From an uncultured Lachnospiraceae bacterium (GTDB lineage Bacteria > Bacillota > Clostridia > Lachnospirales > Lachnospiraceae): a DNA stretch of 64,000 bases. Shown piece by piece: positions 32,008-40,408 of this stretch. The stretch covers positions 97,289 through 161,288 of the forward strand of contig CAJTUZ010000006.1 of assembly GCA_910579735.1 (NCBI GenBank). The letters are read 5' to 3'. The first letter of the stretch is position 1, and each line of letters starts with the position of its first letter. The notes under the pieces are model-generated. The model did no database searches. It was not told the DNA's origin and saw only the letters and a program-made list of their open reading frames with translations. The position numbers were made by a program, and so were the translations under genes.

Positions 32008-34509
32008 CTATTTCGTTTCATCTATATTTAAGATCCGTTTCGTAAGTTTTACGGCATCTGCCGCGTCTTTGGAATACCCATCGGCGCCTATTTCGTCCGC
32101 ATATTCCTGTGTAATGACGGCGCCTCCGACAATGATCTTGGCGTCTACATGTTTTTCTCTGGCATAATCGATCACATTTTTCATCTGCTGCATCGTCGTC
32201 GTCATCAGGGCCGACAGGGCGATGACCTGTGCACGGTGTTTTTTGGCTGCCTCGATGATCTCTTCTTTCGCTACATCTTTGCCAAGATCGATCACTTTAA
32301 AACCGAAATTTTTAAGCATCAGCGCGACAAGATTTTTACCGATATCGTGAATGTCGCCTTCTACCGTAGCAATCACGACGGCGGGCATTTCCCTGCCGGA
32401 ATTTTCTTCCATAAGAAGCGGCTCCAGGTATTCGATCGAAGCCTTCATGGCCTCTGCACTGGCAATCAACTGCGGCAGAAAATATTTCCCTTTGTCAAAA
32501 AGTTCCCCGACTTCATTGATCGCAGGAAGAAGCGCTTCATCTAAAATCTGTTTCGGCGCATTGCCTTCTTCCAACGCCTGTTTCGTATCCGTAACGATGC
32601 CTTTCATATTGCCTTTTAGGACATCGGAATGCAGTCTGCTAAAAACCGCTGGCAGAGTGTCTTGTGTATCGGCATTTACGGCATCCTTTGCGGATGTGTC
32701 TGCCCTGCCGGAGGCTGTAGGGACGACTGATGTTTTATACACAGGCTCTCCAAGAGCTTCTCTTTTGGTCTTTACGGCGTCCATAAGCTCGATATAGCGG
32801 ATATCCGCTCTGTCTTTATTTAAGAGCAGATCAGAGGCAAATGCCATGCTTACCAAAAGTTCCTGCGAAGGGTTGGCGATTGCCATAGTCAGTCCTGCCT
32901 GGATCGCCATTGTAAGAAATGCGCTGTTGATATAACTTCTCTCCGGAAGACCGAAAGAGATATTGGAAAGTCCGCATACTGTCGCCAGACCGTTTTCTTT
33001 ACAATAACGGATCGTTTCTAATGTCTCTAATGCCGCCGATCTGTTGGCGCCGACCGTAGCGACCAAACCATCCACAATGATGTCTTCTTTGCGCATACCA
33101 AGCGCATAGGCCCGTTTTTCTATTTCTTCGATAATTTCAATCTTTTCCCGCAGATTTTTCGGAAGACCGCTGTCGGACAACGGAAGCAGGATAAACATGG
33201 CCCCGTATTTGTGCGCAATCGGCAAAAGTGCGTCGACTTTGGCTTTCTCAAAAGAGATGGAATTGATCAGGGCTCTGCCGGGATACCTGCGCAGTGCCGC
33301 TTCTATGACATCTACATGGCTTGAGTCAATGGATAAGGGCAGGCTTGTAAGACCGCTTACCGTCTCTATAGCCGTCAGCATCATCGCCTTTTCATCGATA
33401 CCGCTCATGCCCATGTTGATATCCAGAACCGAAGCGCCGCATGCCTCCTGTTCCTCGGCAAACTCCGATACCATATCCATAGAGCCTTCTTTTAATTGTG
33501 CCTGCAGTTTTTTCTTTCCGGTCGGATTGATCCGTTCGCCGATGATCATAAAAGGATCGTTTAAGTCAAAGGAAATACATTTTCTCTCGCTTGTCAGATA
33601 GCGCTGTATGGGCGCTTTCCTGTGGCGGATATGCATTGTGCCGACAGCTTCTTTCGCCGCTGCGATATAGGAAGGCGTTGTGCCACAGCAGCCGCCGAGC
33701 ACGGAAGCACCCGCTTCGACTAATATCCTGATGCCTTCTGCAAATTCCGCTTCTTTCATATCATATACGGTTTCTCCGGCTTCATTTAAGACGGGTAATC
33801 CTGCATTTGGCTTCGCAATGATAGGAATTGACGTCACTTCTGCCATATCATGAATGATTTCCGTCATTTTATCCGGTCCTGTTGAACAGTTGGCTCCGAT
33901 TGCCGAAACGCCGAGACTTTCCAACACGATCGCGGCAGTCTTCGCATCCGTACCATAGAGCGTTCTGCCATCGGCTTCAAATGTCATTGTTGCCATGACC
34001 GGCAGTTCACAGGTTTCTTTTGCTGCAATAATGGCAGCTCTTGTCTCCTGTAAACTCATCATCGTTTCAATGACAAGCAGATCGACGCCTGCCTGCACCA
34101 GATAGCCAATCTGTTCTTTATAAATATCGATCAGTTCTTCGAAATCCATGCGGCCGACAGGGGCAAGCGGTTCACCGGTCATAGTAATATCTCCGGCAAC
34201 ATAAGCATGTTCTCCTGCCGCTTCTTTCGAAGCCGCAACAAGGGCATGGTTCATTTCCCGGATCTTTTCTTCCAGTCCGTATTCTTTTAGTTTCACCCGG
34301 TTGGCGGAGAAAGTCGGCGCATAAATAATATTGCTGCCTGCTTCAATAAATTCCCGCTGTAATGTGATCAGTACGTCTTTATGTTCCAGTATCCACTGTT
34401 CCGGGCAGACCCCTGCGGGCATGCCCCGCTTTAGGAGATTGGAACCTGTAGCGCCATCTAAGAAAATCGGATGGTCTTTTATGAGCGCATTAAATTCTTT
34501 TTTGTTCAT
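32008..34509 (-). CDS. metH: Cobalamin-dependent methionine synthase without reactivation domain
   Basis: 833 residues. Residues 1-290 are the homocysteine-binding barrel with zinc cysteines in GANCSTGPD and GGCCGTTP. About 310-560 is the methyltetrahydrofolate-binding domain (MIIGERINPTGKKKL, DINMGMSGIDE, LSIDSSH). About 610-833 is the cap plus cobalamin-binding domain with the base-off histidine motif DIHDIGKN. It makes methionine from homocysteine. It lacks the C-terminal AdoMet activation domain of the 1227-residue E. coli enzyme, so a separate reactivation protein is presumably needed. The start overlaps the lipoprotein stop (ATGA). Confidence 0.95.
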   Translation of the reverse strand: MNKKEFNALIKDHPIFLDGATGSNLLKRGMPAGVCPEQWILEHKDVLITLQREFIEAGSNIIYAPTFSANRVKLKEYGLEEKIREMNHALVAASKEAAGEHAYVAGDITMTGEPLAPVGRMDFEELIDIYKEQIGYLVQAGVDLLVIETMMSLQETRAAIIAAKETCELPVMATMTFEADGRTLYGTDAKTAAIVLESLGVSAIGANCSTGPDKMTEIIHDMAEVTSIPIIAKPNAGLPVLNEAGETVYDMKEAEFAEGIRILVEAGASVLGGCCGTTPSYIAAAKEAVGTMHIRHRKAPIQRYLTSERKCISFDLNDPFMIIGERINPTGKKKLQAQLKEGSMDMVSEFAEEQEACGASVLDINMGMSGIDEKAMMLTAIETVSGLTSLPLSIDSSHVDVIEAALRRYPGRALINSISFEKAKVDALLPIAHKYGAMFILLPLSDSGLPKNLREKIEIIEEIEKRAYALGMRKEDIIVDGLVATVGANRSAALETLETIRYCKENGLATVCGLSNISFGLPERSYINSAFLTMAIQAGLTMAIANPSQELLVSMAFASDLLLNKDRADIRYIELMDAVKTKREALGEPVYKTSVVPTASGRADTSAKDAVNADTQDTLPAVFSRLHSDVLKGNMKGIVTDTKQALEEGNAPKQILDEALLPAINEVGELFDKGKYFLPQLIASAEAMKASIEYLEPLLMEENSGREMPAVVIATVEGDIHDIGKNLVALMLKNFGFKVIDLGKDVAKEEIIEAAKKHRAQVIALSALMTTTMQQMKNVIDYAREKHVDAKIIVGGAVITQEYADEIGADGYSKDAADAVKLTKRILNIDETK

Positions 34510-35168
34510 GAATCCGTATCCTCACCTGTTTCATCATAGAAAACCGTATCGTCCGTATCGAAATTATCGTCAGCCGGTTCCGTATCTCCTGTTTGACCTT
34601 CTGTACTTCCGGCATCATCCTGCGTGCCGCCCTCTGTATCCTGAGAATCTTCCTGTGTCTCATCATCCGGCCTGTTCAGGTACCCGCCGCCGAAGATCCC
34701 GTCTTCTTCCGTATAGGTTACGCCTTCTCCTTCCGGTATTTCCCCGCGAAAGATGGTAATGATATATTGTATCCTGATATTGGCTCTGTCATAATATTCT
34801 TTGGCTACCGCCTCGATATTGGCGTCATATTCTTCCCCTTCATAAGCCATATGATAGTACGAAACAGCCTGTGTCATGTTTTCGCTGGCTTCATCGGCAA
34901 GGCTTTCCACTGCAGAAAACTGTTCCGGTACTTCCAGACCGGCCATCCAGGCTAATTCCGCATCCAGGCTGTCAAGATAGGAAAGCATCTGCGAAACATA
35001 TCCTTCCTGATTGACATCAATCGCATTCATATTGTCGTTAAACTCCACGATATGCTCAAAAAATGTTTCCATATTGGCCTGGTATTCATCCAATGCTTCG
35101 TCTTTTTCACCGCATCCCGCAAGGAGCATGCCGCAGAGCAAAGAAAGGCATATTTTTATTTTTCTCAA
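34506..35168 (-). CDS. Acidic lipoprotein coupled to metH
   Basis: 220 residues starting at TTG 35168 (GGGGG site six bases upstream). The only in-frame ATG nearby would remove the signal peptide. The N-terminus is a signal with the lipobox LLAGC, so Cys18 would be lipidated. Residues 20-150 are helical and acidic. Residues 160-220 are a disordered tail very rich in Asp, Glu, Thr and Gly. I do not recognise a domain. It overlaps metH by 4 bp and is read from the same promoter, an odd pairing for a cytoplasmic methionine enzyme. Confidence 0.82.
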   Translation of the reverse strand: MRKIKICLSLLCGMLLAGCGEKDEALDEYQANMETFFEHIVEFNDNMNAIDVNQEGYVSQMLSYLDSLDAELAWMAGLEVPEQFSAVESLADEASENMTQAVSYYHMAYEGEEYDANIEAVAKEYYDRANIRIQYIITIFRGEIPEGEGVTYTEEDGIFGGGYLNRPDDETQEDSQDTEGGTQDDAGSTEGQTGDTEPADDNFDTDDTVFYDETGEDTDS

Positions 35169-35246
35169 ACTTACATCCCCCGTTACCGCAGCCTTAAGTG
35201 CTTTTGGCTCCGTTTATGTCATTTTCAGTAAAATTACCTAACTTAA

Positions 35247-35275
35247 AATGTACCATAATCTACGCTTCAAATCAA
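35247..35275 (-). promoter_or_regulatory. Likely promoter of the lipoprotein-metH-ilvB operon
   Basis: Minus strand: -35 TTGATT (35270-35275), 17-bp spacer, -10 TACATT (35247-35252), 78 bp before the TTG start. The leader contains a small hairpin (AGCC/GGCT) but does not match the SAM or cobalamin riboswitch cores I know. A 9-bp direct repeat (AGAATACCG) lies upstream at about 35292-35313. Confidence 0.45.
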
Positions 35276-35355
35276 GAAAAAAAGGAATCTGCAGAATACC
35301 GTGTAGAATACCGAAAGAAAAGCCGTAGAATATTCTTTCACGGAGAAATCAGCGC

Positions 35356-35391
35356 AAAAAGGGAAACCGCATGAAAACAAAGCGGTTTCCC
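35356..35391 (-). terminator. Intrinsic terminator of the Zn/Cd efflux operon
   Basis: Perfect 10-bp arms GGGAAACCGC (35361-35370) and GCGGTTTCCC (35382-35391) with an 11-base loop; on the minus strand TTTTT follows. It is 10 bp after the ATPase stop. Confidence 0.92.
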
Positions 35392-35401
35392 GGATAACGG
35401 A

Positions 35402-37315
35402 TCACTCCGTTTTCTGTATATATTTCCCGGTATAGAGCGTACGTGTCGCATTCAGGACGGCAAGTACCATAACGCCTACATCTGCAAAGATGGCGATCCA
35501 CATATTGGCAATGCCGAGCGCACCCAGAATCAGGCACAATACCTTTACGGCCAGTGCAAAGACAATATTTTGATATACGATCCGCAGGCATTCGCGTGAT
35601 ACCTGGATGGCAAGCGCAATTTTCATGGGATCGTCGTCCATGAGCACAACATCAGCCGCCTCGATCGCCGCATCCGAGCCGAGCGCACCCATTGCGACGC
35701 CGATATCGGCTCTTGTTAAAACAGGGGCGTCGTTAATGCCGTCTCCTACGAAGATCAATTTCTCTTTCGGGGTCTTTTCCTCTAAAAGTGACTCTACACG
35801 CATTACTTTATCCGCCGGAAGAAGTTCGCTGTGGATCTCATCAAGTCCCAGGGACGCACCGACTGATTCCGCAACCGCACGGCTGTCGCCTGTCAGCATC
35901 ACTGTTTTTCGGATACCTGTTTTTTTCAACGCGGCAATGGCTGCCGCAGCGTTGTCTTTCAGGACGTCGGCGATCAAGATATAACCGATATATTCTCCTT
36001 CCAGTGCAACGTATACGATCGTGCCCGGTTCATGGCATTGTACAAAGTCAATCTGTAATTTATTCATGAGTCTGGCATTGCCGACGGCGGCTTCTTTGCC
36101 ATCGATCTTTGCGGTAACGCCATGCCCGCTGATTTCTTCAATATCCGTTACACGTTCCCTTTCCAAATCTTTCTTACATGCTTCTCGTAAACTTTTGCTG
36201 ATCGGATGAGAAGAATAACTTTCCGCAAGCGCTGCCGCTTCAAGAATATAGGTTTGTGCATCCTGTCCGTCTGCCTGTAATTGTTTCGCAATATTTTCTC
36301 TGACGAAAACATTTTTCACGCGAAAAACACCTTCTGTCAAAGTGCCGGTCTTATCAAATACAACATAACCGGCTTCCGATAACGCTTCCAGATAATTGGA
36401 GCCTTTTACCAGCACACCGCATTTGGAAGCCGCGCCGATACCGCCGAAGAAACTGAGCGGAATCGATATGACAAGCGCGCAGGGACAGCTGATGACCAGG
36501 AAAGTCAATGCCCGAAATACCCATGTGCCCCAGTCCGGCGGCATCTGCATGCACATCCGTACAAGCGGCGGCAGTATGGCAAGCGCTACTGCACTGTAGC
36601 AGACCGCCGGCGTATAAATTCTGGCAAATTTGGATATAAAATTTTCCGATCTGGATTTTTTCATACTGGAGTTCTCGACCAGATCCAGGATCTTACTGAC
36701 CGTCGATTCTCCAAAACCTTTGGTGGTACGTACTTTTAACAGGCCCGTCATATTGACGCAGCCGCTGATCACTTCGTCTCCGGACTGTGCGTCTTTGGGA
36801 ATGCTTTCACCGGTCAGTGCGCTTGTATTGATCGTAGAACTTCCTTCTACGATAACACCGTCAAGAGGTATCTTTTCACCCGGACGTATGAGTATGATCG
36901 TTCCCGGTTCCACCTCTCCGGGATCTACCTGTATCGTTTCACCATCTTTTTCGATGCTGGCATAATCCGGTCTGATATCCATAAGGGCTGCAATATTCTG
37001 CCGGCTCTTACCGACGGCGTAGCTTTGGAACAATTCGCCGATCTGATAAAAAAGCATTACCGCTACGCCTTCTGAGTATTCTCCGAGACCGATCGCACCG
37101 ATCGTTGCGACCGCCATCAGGAAATTCTCATCAAACACCTCTCCGTGTACAATACCTAATATGGCTTTTCTTAAAATATCATAGCCGATGATCAGATATG
37201 GAATCAGATACAGCAGCAAAGATGGCAAGCCGGTCAGCTCGACAAAATGAAAGGCCGTTACCAGAATCGCCGCCACGATGATCCTGAGCAGTACTTTTTT
37301 CTGTTTTCTCGTCAT
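35402..37315 (-). CDS. Zn2+/Cd2+/Pb2+ P1B-type ATPase lacking an HMA domain
   Basis: 637 residues from ATG 37315. The P-type core is complete: the membrane metal motif SCPCALVISIPLSF, phosphorylation site DKTGTLTEG, HP motif YSSHPISKSL and hinge VGDGINDAPVL. The CPC signature with the ZntA/CadA helix pattern points to Zn/Cd/Pb export. The protein begins directly with membrane helices; no N-terminal CxxC domain is present. That domain is instead encoded by the preceding 72-residue gene, 91 bp upstream. The operon is headed by an SmtB-type repressor, consistent with zinc or cadmium control. Confidence 0.93.
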   Translation of the reverse strand: MTRKQKKVLLRIIVAAILVTAFHFVELTGLPSLLLYLIPYLIIGYDILRKAILGIVHGEVFDENFLMAVATIGAIGLGEYSEGVAVMLFYQIGELFQSYAVGKSRQNIAALMDIRPDYASIEKDGETIQVDPGEVEPGTIILIRPGEKIPLDGVIVEGSSTINTSALTGESIPKDAQSGDEVISGCVNMTGLLKVRTTKGFGESTVSKILDLVENSSMKKSRSENFISKFARIYTPAVCYSAVALAILPPLVRMCMQMPPDWGTWVFRALTFLVISCPCALVISIPLSFFGGIGAASKCGVLVKGSNYLEALSEAGYVVFDKTGTLTEGVFRVKNVFVRENIAKQLQADGQDAQTYILEAAALAESYSSHPISKSLREACKKDLERERVTDIEEISGHGVTAKIDGKEAAVGNARLMNKLQIDFVQCHEPGTIVYVALEGEYIGYILIADVLKDNAAAAIAALKKTGIRKTVMLTGDSRAVAESVGASLGLDEIHSELLPADKVMRVESLLEEKTPKEKLIFVGDGINDAPVLTRADIGVAMGALGSDAAIEAADVVLMDDDPMKIALAIQVSRECLRIVYQNIVFALAVKVLCLILGALGIANMWIAIFADVGVMVLAVLNATRTLYTGKYIQKTE

Positions 37316-37406
37316 ATTGTTTCCCCATTCTTTCTCAGTGCATAACTTACATTTTCCATAATTTACACACCGGCATAAACAACTAAAATTCTTTCTGCAC
37401 GGTGCA

Positions 37407-37625
37407 TTACAGCACAATATCGCAGTCAGGTTCTACTTTCCTGCATGCCTTTAATACCTTTTTCATAACGGCTTTTTCATCGGCACCCTCTGCGAAAACC
37501 ACTTTCATCTTCTGTGTCATAAAGCTGACCGTCGCTTCCGCTACGCCCTCTGTCTTTTTGGCCGCCTCTTCCATTTTCGCCGCACAATTTGCACAATCCA
37601 CTTCAATCTGATATATTTTTTCCAT
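37407..37625 (-). CDS. Stand-alone HMA metallochaperone-like domain
   Basis: 72 residues, a single heavy-metal-associated domain with the metal site DCANCAAKMEEA near residues 10-21. The Asp before the first Cys (DCxxC) is typical of Zn/Cd-type HMA domains. GGAG lies eight bases before ATG. It sits between the repressor and the P-type ATPase that lacks this domain, so it probably delivers metal to, or docks with, the pump. Confidence 0.92.
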   Translation of the reverse strand: MEKIYQIEVDCANCAAKMEEAAKKTEGVAEATVSFMTQKMKVVFAEGADEKAVMKKVLKACRKVEPDCDIVL

Positions 37626-37666
37626 TTCCTGCTCTCCTTTTCAATTTAGTATTACATTATCTCACG

Positions 37667-38068
37667 CTATTCTTCTACATGCTCCATTCCCATGCTTATG
37701 ATTTCACGCACATGGTCGTCGTCCAGGGAATAGAAAACGGATTTTCCTTCCCGCCTGAACTTTACCAGTTTGGAAGTCTTTAAGATCCGGAGCTGATGAC
37801 TGACCGACGACTGGCTCAGATTCAAAAGCCTGGCGATATCATATACGCACAATTCCGTTTCAAACAAGGAATATAGTATTTTAATACGGGTAGAATCGCC
37901 GAATACTTTAAAAAGTTCTGCCAGATCATATAAAATCTCATCATCCGGCTGCTGATCCAGTACTTTCTTCACAACGTCTTCCCGGGCGGCCAGAAATTCT
38001 TTGTCGGCCGGTTCCCATTCGATTTCTTTATTTTGGGATGCTCTATCGTTTATTTCACTGCTGTTCAC
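37667..38068 (-). CDS. ArsR/SmtB-family zinc-type repressor
   Basis: 133 residues starting at GTG 38068 (AGGAGG six bases upstream). It has the ArsR winged helix with recognition helix LNLSQSSVSHQLRILKTS. The alpha5 metal site residues Asp117, His119, His130 and Glu133 have the same identity and spacing as SmtB (D-x-H-x10-H-x2-E). The alpha3 site has only one Cys (ELCVYD). This predicts zinc sensing, with derepression of the HMA-ATPase genes downstream when metal binds. The operator sits directly over the transcription start. Confidence 0.95.
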   Translation of the reverse strand: MNSSEINDRASQNKEIEWEPADKEFLAAREDVVKKVLDQQPDDEILYDLAELFKVFGDSTRIKILYSLFETELCVYDIARLLNLSQSSVSHQLRILKTSKLVKFRREGKSVFYSLDDDHVREIISMGMEHVEE

Positions 38069-38096
38069 AAGTTCCTCCTTTCAGATTACCTTTATA

Positions 38097-38149
38097 ACAT
38101 ATGTTCATTTGTTCATATGTATAATACAACATTCTTCATAATCTGTCAA
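38097..38149 (-). promoter_or_regulatory. SmtB-type operator/promoter of the metal efflux operon
   Basis: Promoter (minus strand): -35 TTGACA (38144-38149), 17-bp spacer, -10 TATTAT (38121-38126). A 24-bp element at 38097-38120 follows the -10 immediately; its outer arms are ACATAT and ATATGT and it holds two TGAAC repeats, as in SmtB/CzrA operators. It covers the transcription start. Confidence 0.82.
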
Positions 38150-38156
38150 CACGAAT

Positions 38157-38192
38157 AAAAGCCATTCGGAAAAAAATTTCCAAATGACTTTT
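38157..38192 (-). terminator. Intrinsic terminator after the chemoreceptor operon
   Basis: Imperfect 16-bp arms (AAAAGCCATTCGGAAA with TTTCCAAATGACTTTT, two mismatches) with A/T ends lie 35 bp after the 86-residue gene and before the arsR promoter. Confidence 0.7.
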
Positions 38193-38226
38193 ATGTTATA
38201 CTTTATCCTATCTTACAGGTGCAGAT

Positions 38227-38487
38227 CTATTCGCTGTCGTCACCGCGCAGAAAACTTGTCATAACATTTATGCCCGCAGCCATTTTCTTAAGCTGTGTCC
38301 GCTCGCGGCGCATATAATCTTCCAACTGGGCAATCTCTTCCCCGCTGAATCCGCTGCTTTTTATGATCGTACATTCCGGAATCCGGCCCTCCGCATTTCT
38401 TTCGCCATCCGTGAACGACACATAGGCATATTTCTGACCTTCCTTCACACAGACCGGAGATACCGACATTTTTAATTCATCATTCAT
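38227..38487 (-). CDS. Small conserved protein downstream of a chemoreceptor
   Basis: 86 residues, no signal or membrane segment. The N-terminal half looks like a small beta-sheet (YAYVSFTDGERNAEGRIPECTII). The C-terminal half is helical (EEIAQLEDYMRRERTQLKKMAAGIN). AGGA lies upstream of ATG. It lies 21 bp after the chemoreceptor stop and shares its terminator, so the two are cotranscribed. Family not recognised. Confidence 0.75.
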   Translation of the reverse strand: MNDELKMSVSPVCVKEGQKYAYVSFTDGERNAEGRIPECTIIKSSGFSGEEIAQLEDYMRRERTQLKKMAAGINVMTSFLRGDDSE

Positions 38488-38508
38488 ATATTTTGCTTCC
38501 TGTTCGTT

Positions 38509-40251
38509 TCAGATTTTGAAGAATGAGACATCTCTTTCAAGCTCTATGGATATTTCTTTCAAATCTTTGGCGGAATCGGCAAGCAGACTGATCGTTGCAT
38601 TCAATTCCTGCATGGAAGCATTGGTCTGCTCCGTAGATGCGGCATTTTCTTCCGCAACGGCCGAAAGGTTACGGATCACATCGGTCACCCTGACTCTTGC
38701 TTCGTCGCATTCCTTCGTCTGTGTATAAATTGATTCGGTTGCGGCAATAGAAGTCTCGATTCCGCTTGAAACATCTGCAAATTTAGCCTTTGTCTCTTCT
38801 AACTTCTTCTGCTGTTTGGCAATACTTGTGCCTACTTCCGCCATGATTTTAACGGAAGCTTCGGAATCAATAGAGAGCTGGTTAATGATGTCTTCTATCG
38901 TTTTGGCCGATTGGTTGGAATCCTCAGAGAGCTTTGAGATCTGCGACGCCACAACGGCAAAGCCGCGTCCTGCCTCTCCGGCTCTGGCTGCTTCAATACT
39001 GGCATTTAATGCAAGCAGGCTTGTTTCGCTTGCAATCGCTGTGATCAGATTGACAGCTTCCTGAATTCTGCCGACCGATTCATTGGTCGTATGTACAGAG
39101 GTTGAGATCTTCTGAATCGAATCGATTGTCATGTCGTTGGAAACGCTTAGTTCATTAATGATCTGTTCGGCTTCATTGTCTGCATTCTGGATACTCATGG
39201 ATACTTCGTCAAGCGATTTAACACTTGCTACGATCTTCTCGATCATAGCGCCGATATTTGTGATCTGCATCGTTGCCGATTCAATATCTTCAGCCTGTGT
39301 TATGGCGCCCTGTGAAATATCTTCGATCGCATGGCCGATCTCATCGGCCGTTACACTCGTCTGAGATGCCATGGTTTCTAAAGAATCGCCCGCCTGCATC
39401 AGGTTTGCAGTAGAATTTTTGATATTTTTTACCATATCCTGCAGTTTGCCGATCAGATCATACATGGAGGAAACCATCATACCGATCTCATCGGTTCTCT
39501 TTTTGGCCGCTTCACTGATTCTGGAAACATTATCACTGAGCTGTATCTGCAGATTGCCATCGGAAAGTCTTACTAACATGTCGCCTGCATGAACGACGAT
39601 CCTCGCGATCCCTTTTACGAGAATGATGCATATGATCAGGGATATCAGCAGGATAACAAGTGCGATAGTGACAACGCTGTACGCCTGTGACATGATTGCA
39701 GCATCCACCTGTGCACTTGGGGAACCGGCAAAGACCATACCGATGATTTCATTGTTATTGTTCTTTAGCGGCTTATAATATGCATAATATTTTTCATTGT
39801 TGATTGTAATGTTGTCGGTGCGGTAATCGCTGCCGTTTTTTAATACGGTATCGATCACGACATCGGATGCCGTCGTACCGACGATCCGTTCACCGGTCTG
39901 TTTATCAAACAGTGAGGTTGCTCTTCTTGTATCACCAAAGAATATCGTGATATCAGCCTCGGTGCCTTTGGTATAGCTGTCAATGACGGCTTCGTTTTCC
40001 GTTATGCAGTATTCTCCTTTATAAAGCAGATCTCCTTCCATATAGTAATCGCCTGCATCAAGTGCATCGTAAGACGCGGAAACAGCCTGACAAAGATTGG
40101 CTAATCCTGTAAATGCCTCATTCTGCATTCCTGTTTTCAGAGAATTAAGTGAATATAATGTAATGATCACTTCCAAAATAACCATTGGCAGTGCACACAT
40201 CAATACCATTTTGGCTAAAATCCCGACACCTTTTTTCTTTTTTATTTCCAT
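38509..40251 (-). CDS. Methyl-accepting chemotaxis protein
   Basis: 580 residues. Helix 1 (about 9-31), an extracellular single-Cache domain (GTTASDVVIDTVLKNG and KYYAYYKPLKNNNNEIIGMVFAG) and helix 2 (about 190-212) are followed by HAMP. The signalling coiled coil has the conserved tip LLALNASIEAARAGEAGRGFAVVA. It senses an unknown small molecule and passes the signal to CheA/CheW, which are not in this window. No C-terminal CheR-docking pentapeptide is seen. Confidence 0.93.
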   Translation of the reverse strand: MEIKKKKGVGILAKMVLMCALPMVILEVIITLYSLNSLKTGMQNEAFTGLANLCQAVSASYDALDAGDYYMEGDLLYKGEYCITENEAVIDSYTKGTEADITIFFGDTRRATSLFDKQTGERIVGTTASDVVIDTVLKNGSDYRTDNITINNEKYYAYYKPLKNNNNEIIGMVFAGSPSAQVDAAIMSQAYSVVTIALVILLISLIICIILVKGIARIVVHAGDMLVRLSDGNLQIQLSDNVSRISEAAKKRTDEIGMMVSSMYDLIGKLQDMVKNIKNSTANLMQAGDSLETMASQTSVTADEIGHAIEDISQGAITQAEDIESATMQITNIGAMIEKIVASVKSLDEVSMSIQNADNEAEQIINELSVSNDMTIDSIQKISTSVHTTNESVGRIQEAVNLITAIASETSLLALNASIEAARAGEAGRGFAVVASQISKLSEDSNQSAKTIEDIINQLSIDSEASVKIMAEVGTSIAKQQKKLEETKAKFADVSSGIETSIAATESIYTQTKECDEARVRVTDVIRNLSAVAEENAASTEQTNASMQELNATISLLADSAKDLKEISIELERDVSFFKI

Positions 40252-40290
40252 ATCGGTTATGCCCCCTTCCGCATACGTTTTAACGAAATT

Positions 40291-40299
40291 ATTATAGCA
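40291..40299 (-). promoter_or_regulatory. Extended -10 promoter of the chemoreceptor gene
   Basis: Minus strand TGCTATAAT: consensus -10 (40291-40296) with TGn extension, 39 bp before ATG. The -35 region is poor. Confidence 0.55.
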
Positions 40300-40342
40300 T
40301 AGATTGTATGGAAATTAAAACAATTTTTTTGTAAATGAAGCA

Positions 40343-40371
40343 AAAAATGACAAATTTTTACGAAAAATGAC
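40343..40371. repeat. Two AAAAATGAC direct repeats upstream of the chemoreceptor promoter
   Basis: AAAAATGAC at 40343-40351 and 40363-40371, 20 bp apart (about two helical turns), 47-75 bp upstream of the -10. They are possible regulator sites; the region is AT-rich, so chance is not excluded. Confidence 0.35.
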
Positions 40372-40408
40372 GAAATAATCGTAAAATAATGTAACCTTGA
40401 GACTCCTG

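Noticed and set aside
35169..35340. Possible SAM or cobalamin riboswitch before the lipoprotein-metH genes
   Set aside because: The leader is about 80 bases with one small hairpin and lacks the conserved cores of the SAM-I, SAM-II, cobalamin and THF classes that I can recall.
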